Shown here in pieces: positions 1 to 6,291 of a DNA stretch of 13,663 nucleotides (its first letter is position 1; each line of letters starts with the position of its first letter). The position numbers were made by a program, and so were the translations under genes. The notes beneath the pieces were generated by a model, which was given only the letters and a program-made list of their open reading frames with translations, did not search any database and had not been told where the DNA came from. The stretch comes from Cellvibrionales bacterium (GTDB taxonomy: Bacteria > Pseudomonadota > Gammaproteobacteria > Pseudomonadales > JAHEGP01): contig JAHEGP010000023.1 of assembly GCA_024645065.1 (NCBI GenBank), positions 1 through 13,663 of the forward strand, written 5' to 3'.

Positions 1-445
1 CCCAGGCAGCGACACCGCGATTGACCACATCGCAGCAGAGGTGAACCGCCCAGGCGCGATCGACCTGCGGGTCATAGGTCCATAAGTGCTTTCCGGTTTT
101 GGCATCGACGGCATAGACGACACTCCAGTTACCCGTGACGTACATGACACCATCGATGACCAGCGGGGTAGCCTCAAGGCCGCGCTTGGTACCAAAATCG
201 AAATGCCAGGCGAGATCCATATCCTTGACGTTCTTGTCATTGATCTGATTGAGGGGGCTGAAGCGCTGTTCGCTGTAGGTGCGGCCATGGGTCATCCAGT
301 TGCCGGGTTCCCGGTCGGCGTTCACCAGCCGCTGCCTGGTTACGACGGCCGCTCCCGCATCGGAAGTAGCCGTTTCGGCGCTGGCGGCGAATGTCATCCC
401 CGAAAGGAGCAGGGTGAGCAGCCCGACTACAGCTGTTGGCTTCAC
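1..445 (-). CDS. PQQ-dependent (quinoprotein) alcohol dehydrogenase, N-terminal part
   Basis: This is the first 148 residues of a periplasmic quinoprotein that oxidises alcohols with PQQ and passes electrons to cytochrome c. The gene runs off the left edge, so the rest of the propeller, and any C-terminal haem domain, is not visible. Residues 1-23 form a Sec signal peptide. What identifies the family: NWMTHGRTYSEQRFSPL (residues 49-65), GLEATPLVIDGVMYV (89-103, with the Glu expected in the PQQ pocket), a propeller-blade motif AVDAKTGKHLW (112-122), and the adjacent Cys pair at 137-138 in HLCCDVVNRGVA, the vicinal disulfide typical of this family. The start is GTG at 445. It is preceded by AGGAGG at good spacing and overlaps the cytochrome stop codon as GTGA, so translation is probably coupled. 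Type I (separate cytochrome) versus type II (fused haem domain) cannot be decided here. The family is confident; the substrate is unknown. Confidence 0.9.
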   Translation of the reverse strand, partial: MKPTAVVGLLTLLLSGMTFAASAETATSDAGAAVVTRQRLVNADREPGNWMTHGRTYSEQRFSPLNQINDKNVKDMDLAWHFDFGTKRGLEATPLVIDGVMYVTGNWSVVYAVDAKTGKHLWTYDPQVDRAWAVHLCCDVVNRGVAAW

Positions 446-1074
446 TGCTCGCCCTCCTGTTCCTGTACCTGTTCCTGTTCCGGGTTGCTTTCTGCTGGCA
501 CCACAGCCTGGCTTGAGAAGTAGGCGGCAATGTCGTCGATATCCTGGTCACTCATCGACTCGAGCATACCTGGCGCCATCATGGCATTCTTGCGTGCACC
601 GCTTTTATAGGCTTGCAGTGCCTTGCTCAGGTAGACGGCATGCTGGCCCGCCAACTTGGGGAACATGGGGTTCTCGCTGCGCCCATCGGCGCCATGGCAG
701 CCGGCGCAAGCTGCAGTTTTGTCTTTGCCACGGGCGGCGTCTCCCGTCGGCATTACTGCGCTCTGGTGAGGAGCCTGGGCCGCATAGTAAGCTGTTATCT
801 CAGCCATATCATCGGCGCTGAGACGTTCGGCCATGGTTTTCATGATGCCGTGATCCCTCTCGCCCTTGACATACGCTTGCAGCGCGCTCATCAGATAAGT
901 TCCATGCTGCGACGCCAGGACCGGGTTGTCTGGCACCACGCTGCGCCCCTCGGCGCCATGACATCCGGAACAGACCGCCACCTTTTCGGCAGCTTCCGTC
1001 GCGTTTGCATCAGTTACAGTTACTGCCAGCCCGAGTCCGGCAGCGATCAGCATTGGGGTGAAGATTCTATTCAT
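442..1074 (-). CDS. Secreted di-haem cytochrome c, c4-like
   Basis: A 210-residue periplasmic electron-transfer protein built of two homologous class I cytochrome c domains. Residues 1-25 are a signal peptide (hydrophobic core, ANA cleavage motif). The haem motifs are CSGCH at residues 35-39 and CAGCH at 123-127, each followed by G(A)(E/D)GRS. Each domain ends with a Met-containing segment (around 78-81 and 165-170) that could give the axial ligand, then a helix ending in AYYAAQ or AYFSSQ. This two-domain layout and size match cytochrome c4. The C-terminus carries an odd acidic Gln/Glu tail (about residues 199-210) made by a hexamer repeat. An AAGGAA ribosome site lies about 10 bases before the ATG. 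It sits directly upstream of, and overlaps, the PQQ dehydrogenase gene, so it is likely the electron acceptor of that enzyme. That role is inferred from context. Confidence 0.9.
   Translation of the reverse strand: MNRIFTPMLIAAGLGLAVTVTDANATEAAEKVAVCSGCHGAEGRSVVPDNPVLASQHGTYLMSALQAYVKGERDHGIMKTMAERLSADDMAEITAYYAAQAPHQSAVMPTGDAARGKDKTAACAGCHGADGRSENPMFPKLAGQHAVYLSKALQAYKSGARKNAMMAPGMLESMSDQDIDDIAAYFSSQAVVPAESNPEQEQVQEQEGEQ
456..479 (+). repeat. Hexanucleotide tandem repeat in the cytochrome 3' end
   Basis: Four consecutive copies of CCTGTT on the plus strand, with one imperfect copy (CCTGTA). Read on minus they encode the Glu-Gln-rich tail of the cytochrome. The array ends about 10 bases before the start codon of the dehydrogenase and abuts its ribosome binding site. 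A six-base unit keeps the frame, so copy-number change would lengthen or shorten the tail without disrupting the gene. Confidence 0.7.
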
Positions 1075-1114
1075 ATCGCCGGTTCCTTTTTATTATTCAG
1101 TGCAGTGCATGAGT

Positions 1115-1139
1115 GCTTGTACTTCGAATGGTGACAAGC
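1115..1139. repeat. Inverted repeat upstream of the cytochrome gene
   Basis: GCTTGT at 1115-1120 and ACAAGC at 1134-1139 form perfect 6-base arms around a 13-base spacer. It lies 40-65 bases upstream of the cytochrome start, just downstream of the proposed promoter, so it could be an operator or a leader hairpin. No regulator family is recognised; arms this short can occur by chance. Confidence 0.25.
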
Positions 1140-1151
1140 TGTATTAGTGGG

Positions 1152-1181
1152 ACTCTACCTGAATTACGGGCCGACGATCAA
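1152..1181 (-). promoter_or_regulatory. Possible sigma-70 promoter for the cytochrome/dehydrogenase unit
   Basis: On the minus strand, TTGATC (plus 1176-1181) is followed after 18 bases by TAGAGT (plus 1152-1157). Each hexamer matches the consensus at 4 of 6 positions. This would start the transcript near 1145, giving a leader of about 70 bases. It is a pattern match only. Confidence 0.3.
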
Positions 1182-1289
1182 TAAAGATATATCGCCTGGA
1201 ACCGATCATAATAAAAAACATGGCCCTCCACCGCAGCATGCGTCTGGCAACGGTGCCCGGCGTGCCCCGGTATCTGCTCTCTGCCCGGC

Positions 1290-1308
1290 AACGCCGCGCA
1301 GCGGCGTT
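1290..1308. repeat. Perfect GC-rich hairpin downstream of the DUF3047-like gene
   Basis: AACGCCGC (1290-1297) and GCGGCGTT (1301-1308) form an 8-bp perfect stem with a 3-base loop. It lies about 45 bases past the stop of the leftward DUF3047-like gene and before the proposed cytochrome promoter, where a terminator would be expected. Reading leftward there is no T-tract after the stem, so intrinsic termination is doubtful. It may instead be a 3'-end stabilising hairpin. Confidence 0.45.
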
Positions 1309-1351
1309 TCGTCATCATCACTACGGGCAACAACTTTAGCCGTTACCGTGC

Positions 1352-2155
1352 TCAATTCAGAAATTCCAGGCGTTTTATGAACGCCCCGGCGGTGCCACCG
1401 CTGCGGCCATCGGTGGTGTCTATCTCGATGCTGAATCCGGAAACCGGCGGCACTTCGTCAATTTGAAAGCTCTTGCGAAACTCTTCCCTGAGATCAATTT
1501 CTGTTTCAACCACAGTGTTTAATGCAGGATGTTCAAGGCAAATAAAGCGGCCGGATTTTTCATAGTAGCGTCCGGAGTAAGGCTTCTCCAGCACATCCGT
1601 CCCCCTGGGGCAGAGGAAGAAGCCTATGAAATAAGGGCTGTCCGGAACCAGCATGGAGCCGCTGGGAAGCCTTTTTTCCCCAAAGAATACATAGATCATT
1701 ATGGCCTCATCATCCACGCCTTTTTCGTAGGAGGCTCCGGCAGGAAACTTCGAAACGCCCCAAAGCATTCGCAAGTGGTTTGCATCCTGGGCATCCTCTT
1801 CGTGCAATATGAGGCCGAAGGATGGCTTGAGCACTTTAAAATGCAAAGCACCGTCGGATTGTGAAAGGTGGATTTTGGCCTGGTTTTTGGCGTCGTGTTG
1901 CAATAAAAACCCGCCGGACTGAAGCCAGTGGTAGGTGGAGACGCCGGTCTTGCCGGCGAAATCCACCTGATGGACTATCTGCCGTTCTGGATCGGCGGCG
2001 CCCAGGCCTGGCCAGAACAACAGCCACGCCAGCAGCCACGCCGGGCAACCCTGCCGGTTACTCCCCGAAAACCAATGGCGCCAGCAAGCCAGGCTCCTGG
2101 TATCGTCAGAACAATACCCGCGGGAATATCTGTGTTTGGCCTGGGAGGGCTTCAA
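1352..2155 (-). CDS. Secreted DUF3047-like protein, function unknown
   Basis: A 267-residue protein of unknown function. A hydrophobic signal segment (about residues 38-51) precedes a GAA cleavage-like site near 54, so the mature protein is probably periplasmic. The N-region before it is unusually long (about 36 residues). The start is TTG at 2155: an in-frame TAG lies two codons upstream, AGGGGG sits about 8 bases before the TTG, and no ATG or GTG is seen in frame before the signal core. The mature part resembles DUF3047: LRMLWGVSKFPAGASYEKG then DDEAIMIYVFFG (residues 128-159), and a C-terminal PPVSGFSIEIDTTDG segment (237-250) followed by a terminal strand ending KRLEFLN, as in the family's D-x-D-T and final beta-strand pattern. 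The fold is probably a beta-sandwich of the carbohydrate-binding type, by family analogy. It is transcribed away from the channel genes. The domain match was made by eye. Confidence 0.7.
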   Translation of the reverse strand: MKPSQAKHRYSRGYCSDDTRSLACWRHWFSGSNRQGCPAWLLAWLLFWPGLGAADPERQIVHQVDFAGKTGVSTYHWLQSGGFLLQHDAKNQAKIHLSQSDGALHFKVLKPSFGLILHEEDAQDANHLRMLWGVSKFPAGASYEKGVDDEAIMIYVFFGEKRLPSGSMLVPDSPYFIGFFLCPRGTDVLEKPYSGRYYEKSGRFICLEHPALNTVVETEIDLREEFRKSFQIDEVPPVSGFSIEIDTTDGRSGGTAGAFIKRLEFLN

Positions 2156-2838
2156 GGGCTAATCCCCCTTTCAAGTGGGTCCGGGTGCCGCTGCTTTTGG
2201 AAATCGAAAGCCATGGTTGTCAAATCGACTTCACGCTCTGCAAGTTTACGCAAACATGGGGCGAAATGTCAGTCATAGTGACTCCCCGGTGCTTGCTTCA
2301 ACACCGCACTTCCTGCCCGGATTTCCCCCCGGGCTGGTAGCGCCGGCATTGCCAGTACGGGACTGCCAGTGGGTCCGGGGACAGTGGGCAATTTGAGCAG
2401 CAGGGTAGGCGGATTGCGGTTTATTGTTTCACAAAATAGCTGATGTAAGCTATGCAACCCATTGTTATTGAAAATAAAAAAATAAAATAATTCGCGCCAA
2501 TTAAATATCCTGGGCGCCAGGGATAGTGCTGCCGGGCTGGCACTCAGGAACTCCCATCGCGCCCTTGGCAACGGGTTTGGGCGGCTTGCCCTGCTGCTTT
2601 ATAAATTCCAAACATCGGTTTAGACTGCGTTAGAGTAACAGCCCTGTCCAGGTTCTCGCGCTGCTTTGGCCAGTGTTCTGTAGTCGCGTTTTGGGTGACT
2701 CGATGGTTTGAGGACCATTTTACCGACCAGGATCCTGTCGTTTGCCAAACGCGGGCGAGGTCGTAATTGGCACCTTTTTCTTGTCGGGTGGGTATTTATG
2801 ATCTGCCATCATTTCGGGATTCCAGCCACAGGCTCTCT
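2156..2838. other. Long non-coding gap between divergent genes
   Basis: No convincing gene is seen in about 680 bases. The stretch contains an A/T-rich run (about 2461-2492). It also holds short inverted repeats: AGTCA/TGACT at 2271-2283, ATAGCT/AGCTAT at 2436-2453, and TGCCAA/TTGGCA at 2743-2772 just before the large channel gene. Promoters for the leftward DUF3047-like gene and the rightward channel operon must lie here or within the gene ends. A leftward open frame of 100 codons (2269-2571) has no recognisable protein features. Confidence 0.6.
2577..2605 (+). promoter_or_regulatory. Possible promoter for the mechanosensitive channel operon
   Basis: TTGGGC (2577-2582), a 17-base spacer and TATAAA (2600-2605) make a plausible sigma-70 promoter with a weak -35. 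It would leave a leader of about 225 bases before the channel start. A TATGAT at 2797-2802 is closer but lacks a good -35. Neither is proven. Confidence 0.25.
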
Positions 2839-5800
2839 ATGACAACGCCATCCAATGCCTTAAAGGGTCCCACGGTGTTTGCATTTTCGAAATCAGGTTT
2901 GTTCTGGCTGCTGTTTGCATTGCTGCAGGCGTCGACCCTGTGGGCCCAGGCTGAAGATTCAGAAGCGTCAGAGTCCAGTACGACCCTCGCTGCCCTCAAT
3001 GCCAATATCGAGCAGCTCGATTCAGACAAGGAGCTGGATGATGACACTCGCCAGTTGCTGTTGGAGCTGTATCGAAAGTCCGTCAGTAACCTGCAGGCAG
3101 AGGAAGCCGATAGGCTCGCTGCGGAAAAGTTTCGCCGCAGTATCGAGTCTGCACCGTCTGAAACAGCGAAGCTGGAGCAGGAGCTGGCGGAAGCGAGGGA
3201 CGAACCCTTCAATCCGTATCCGCAGTTCAATGATCAGACTGACTCTGCCGATTTGGCCCAGGCGTTGCTCGAGGAGCGTGCCAATCTTGCTGCTGTCAAT
3301 GCCGACGTTAGCCGCCTGAAATTGAACTTGAAAGTGGACCAGGAGCGTCTGGAAGAGGCGCGTCGTGAGCTGGCCCGGGCGAATTTGCAGCGCGACAAGC
3401 AAGCGGTCGGCGCACTCAGCAAGCCCGCTCCAACAGACTCCGCGGAGGTGCGCAAGGCCAGAGAGCAATATCGCGAAACCCTGTTATTGGCGCTGGGAGC
3501 GAAGATCAAGCGGCTCGATCAGGAATTGCTTAGCCACGGCCCGCGAATCCAGCTGCTGAAGATGCAGATTGCGAGGCGTGAGATGGCACTGGAGGATCTC
3601 GCTGCAACCGTGGAAATTCTTGAAGAGAAGCTGGGCAAGCGACGCCGGGACGATGCGATGGAGGCGGTGGTAACGGCTAAAGCGGCGCAGCTTGAAGCGC
3701 AAGGCAAGCATCCTCTTTTGGTGGAGGTGGCTCGGGAAAATGCCGCGGTGAGCCAGCGATTGGCGGTTCAATCTCGCGAAATTGAAAAAGTCAACAAGGC
3801 TACCAGTGATAAGGAAGCAGAGGCGAAGGAACTGGAGGAAAGCTACAGTCTCGTGCGCCAGAAGCTGGAGATCGCGGGCATGAACAAGGCCCTGGGCCGA
3901 ATCCTGCAGGAACAACGCACCGGGCTTCCCAGTCGACGGGAGATTCGGGGATCCCTGGCAGATGAGGGGCGACTGATCGCCGACCTGGCCTTGCAGCAGA
4001 TAATACTCGAAGAGAATTTGGATGCCCTCAAGGATATCGATGCTTATATCGAGCAACGATTGTCGGAGCTTGAGCCAGAGGAGTCGCTGGATCGCGATTC
4101 ACTGCGTGAGGAACTCAAGGATCTGCTTAAACAACGCGTGAAGCTTTACAGCGAGGCTGGTGCAGTCAGCTCTGCCTATCTGCAAAGCCTCAGCGACCTT
4201 GAGTATGCCGAGCAACGCCTGCTCGATAACGTAGAGCAGTATGACGCATTCCTGGGGGAGCGTCTGCTTTGGGTGCGCAGCGCACCCAGCCCGGGTATTG
4301 ACCGCTTGTTCTCAATATCCAGGGAGCGGATGGCCAATTTTTCGCTCAGCGCCTGGCGAGAAGCCGTCGCACAGCTTTTTAAGGTGGACCGGTTTTGGCT
4401 TCCACAGTTTGCCGGATTGTTGCTTGCGCTGTTCATCTATTGGCGCCGGGCTGACATTCGTGAGCGGTTGCTCGCAACCGGCAAGCACGTCGGGAATCCG
4501 GTTCATGACCGCATTGGGTATAGCCTTAAGGCATTACTCTGGACAGTGCTGCTGGCGACTCCCCAGGCACTGGCCCTTGCCTCTGTCGGCATGAAACTCA
4601 AGTTCGCCACAGACCCTAACGCGCTGTCCCAGGCGCTGGGCGTTGCTTGCCTTTGGGTCGCAGAGAGCGGCTTCTTCATTGCAGTGCTGCGCGAGTTGTG
4701 TCGACCCGATGGCCTGGCCCAAAGACACTTCCTCTGGCCGCAGGAGCTGTTGTCGCCGCTGCGCCGGGAGTCATTGAAACTCATTCGGCTTTTCTTGCCT
4801 GTAGGCTTCGTCAGTGTCGTGCTGGCAAGCATTGGTGCCTTCGGCATGGAGTGGGGTTTCATGCAGGTAGCCATGGTGCTGGCCATTTGGCTGTTTGCGG
4901 CTTTTTTCCTTCGCTTGCTGAGTAACCGGGGTGAATTCATCGCTGCGTTGCAGGTCAGCAATCCGCGCTCTGTACTGGTTCGCTGGCGAAGGCTTTGGTT
5001 AGCCATCGGTGTGATCATCCCGCTGGTGCTGACTGGGTTGATACTGTTTGGCTACGTCTATACCGCGTCGGTATTGATGGCTAGCTACGTCGATAGCTTT
5101 TGGGTGGTCATTGCGGTGATCATCGTGTATCAACTGGGCTTGCGATTGTTGCATGTGATTGCCGCCCGGCTGAATTACAAGGCGCTGCAGGAAGAGCGCA
5201 AGCGCCAGCTGCAGGAGCTTATTGATGCCGGTGAGAGCACCACCGAGGCGGAGATCAAGACGCCGCAAACCGAGGTAAATATCGAGGATCTCGGCCGTGG
5301 GACCCTCAAGGTCGTCAATATTGTGGCGACATTCCTTGCGGTCGTCGGTTTATTGCTGGTGTGGTCGAACGTGCTCCCGGCGCTTAATTACCTGGACAAT
5401 ATCGTACTGTGGACCTATTCCGGCGTGGAAGACGGCTCTGCCGCGGTGCTGCAGGTGTCTCTGCTTGACCTTGGTTTTGCGCTGTTGGTTGTCGCTATCA
5501 CCTACTTTATCTACAGCAGCTTGTCTCCTGTGCTGGAGTTGTTGTTTTTGCACGTCGGCTCCATGGACGCCAGCGACCGCTACACTGCCGTCAAGTTACT
5601 GCGCTATGTGGTGTTGACGGTTGGCTTCCTGCTGGTTACCGGAATGCTGGGAATGAGTTGGTCCCAGTTCCAGTGGCTGGCTGCGGCGCTGGGGGTTGGT
5701 ATTGGTTTCGGCTTGCAGGAAATCGTGGCCAATTTTATTAGTGGTTTGATCATCCTGTTTGAGCGCCCGATACGGGTAGGTGACAGGGTGACGGTTGGCG

Positions 5801-6291
5801 ACGTCGACGGTATAGTCACCCGCATCCAGATCCGCGCTACAACTATTCTGACCTGGGACAGGCAGGAACTGTTGGTGCCGAACAAGGAGTTTATTACCGG
5901 TCGCTTGCTGAACTGGAGTCTGTCAGACCAGGTGTCGCGCCTGGTCATTCCGGTAGGCGTGGCCTACGGCAGTGATGTTGACAGGGCCATGCGGCTCATG
6001 GAGCGAGTGGCGCAAGACCACGCGAAGATCCTGGATGATCCGGCGCCTTTTGTTACCTTCGACAATTTTGGTGATAGCACTTTGAATTTGATACTGCGTT
6101 GCTTCCTCGATGATATGTCAGCGCGGTTGACTACCGCCAGCGAACTTACCCTGGCGATCAACTCGGCTTTCAATGCCGCAGGCATAGAGATCGCCTTTCC
6201 GCAGAGAGATATTAACTTTGCCGATGACCAGGTGCTCCATGTAAATTTGCAGGGGCAGAGCACGCCACCACAACCAGGAGGAGCTCCATGA
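2839..6291 (+). CDS. Large MscK/KefA-like mechanosensitive channel
   Basis: A 1150-residue inner-membrane channel expected to open under membrane tension and release solutes during hypo-osmotic shock. Layout: signal peptide (about 1-37, ending TLWAQA); a long, charged, heptad-rich periplasmic region (about 45-510, MscS_porin-like coiled coil); then about 11 membrane segments (near 521-534, 563-586, 596-616, 649-668, 673-693, 717-743, 747-772, 825-845, 872-895, 919-937, 944-975). The last is the pore helix, with Gly/Ala packing in AAALGVGIGFGLQEIVANF, followed by ERPIRVGDRVTVGDVDGIV of the MscS beta domain and a C-terminal alpha-beta vestibule to about 1130. Size and topology match E. coli MscK. 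The ATG at 2839 starts a clean signal peptide. Alternatives are GTG at 2788 or TTG at 2767, which would put extra residues before it. The ribosome site is weak. The stop overlaps the next start as ATGA. Confidence 0.93.
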   Translation: MTTPSNALKGPTVFAFSKSGLFWLLFALLQASTLWAQAEDSEASESSTTLAALNANIEQLDSDKELDDDTRQLLLELYRKSVSNLQAEEADRLAAEKFRRSIESAPSETAKLEQELAEARDEPFNPYPQFNDQTDSADLAQALLEERANLAAVNADVSRLKLNLKVDQERLEEARRELARANLQRDKQAVGALSKPAPTDSAEVRKAREQYRETLLLALGAKIKRLDQELLSHGPRIQLLKMQIARREMALEDLAATVEILEEKLGKRRRDDAMEAVVTAKAAQLEAQGKHPLLVEVARENAAVSQRLAVQSREIEKVNKATSDKEAEAKELEESYSLVRQKLEIAGMNKALGRILQEQRTGLPSRREIRGSLADEGRLIADLALQQIILEENLDALKDIDAYIEQRLSELEPEESLDRDSLREELKDLLKQRVKLYSEAGAVSSAYLQSLSDLEYAEQRLLDNVEQYDAFLGERLLWVRSAPSPGIDRLFSISRERMANFSLSAWREAVAQLFKVDRFWLPQFAGLLLALFIYWRRADIRERLLATGKHVGNPVHDRIGYSLKALLWTVLLATPQALALASVGMKLKFATDPNALSQALGVACLWVAESGFFIAVLRELCRPDGLAQRHFLWPQELLSPLRRESLKLIRLFLPVGFVSVVLASIGAFGMEWGFMQVAMVLAIWLFAAFFLRLLSNRGEFIAALQVSNPRSVLVRWRRLWLAIGVIIPLVLTGLILFGYVYTASVLMASYVDSFWVVIAVIIVYQLGLRLLHVIAARLNYKALQEERKRQLQELIDAGESTTEAEIKTPQTEVNIEDLGRGTLKVVNIVATFLAVVGLLLVWSNVLPALNYLDNIVLWTYSGVEDGSAAVLQVSLLDLGFALLVVAITYFIYSSLSPVLELLFLHVGSMDASDRYTAVKLLRYVVLTVGFLLVTGMLGMSWSQFQWLAAALGVGIGFGLQEIVANFISGLIILFERPIRVGDRVTVGDVDGIVTRIQIRATTILTWDRQELLVPNKEFITGRLLNWSLSDQVSRLVIPVGVAYGSDVDRAMRLMERVAQDHAKILDDPAPFVTFDNFGDSTLNLILRCFLDDMSARLTTASELTLAINSAFNAAGIEIAFPQRDINFADDQVLHVNLQGQSTPPQPGGAP
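6276..6290 (+). promoter_or_regulatory. Strong ribosome binding site and ATGA start-stop overlap
   Basis: AGGAGGAG at 6276-6283 lies at ideal spacing before ATG 6288-6290, inside the last codons of the large channel gene. The stop TGA (6289-6291) shares two bases with the start. This fixes the start of the second channel and implies coupled translation with a defined ratio of the two proteins. Confidence 0.85.

Noticed and set aside
86..1134. Several plus-strand open frames opposite the dehydrogenase and cytochrome genes
   Set aside because: They are antisense to genes with clear signal peptides, haem motifs and PQQ-enzyme motifs on the minus strand.
2348..2392. ATTGCC/GGCAAT outer stem with internal CAGTGGG direct repeats, considered as a structured RNA
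   Set aside because: The interior does not pair well and the match extends for only six bases; no known riboswitch pattern is seen.
2269..2571. A 100-codon minus-strand open frame in the long intergenic gap
   Set aside because: No recognisable domain, no clear ribosome site, and a composition that looks like translated non-coding DNA.
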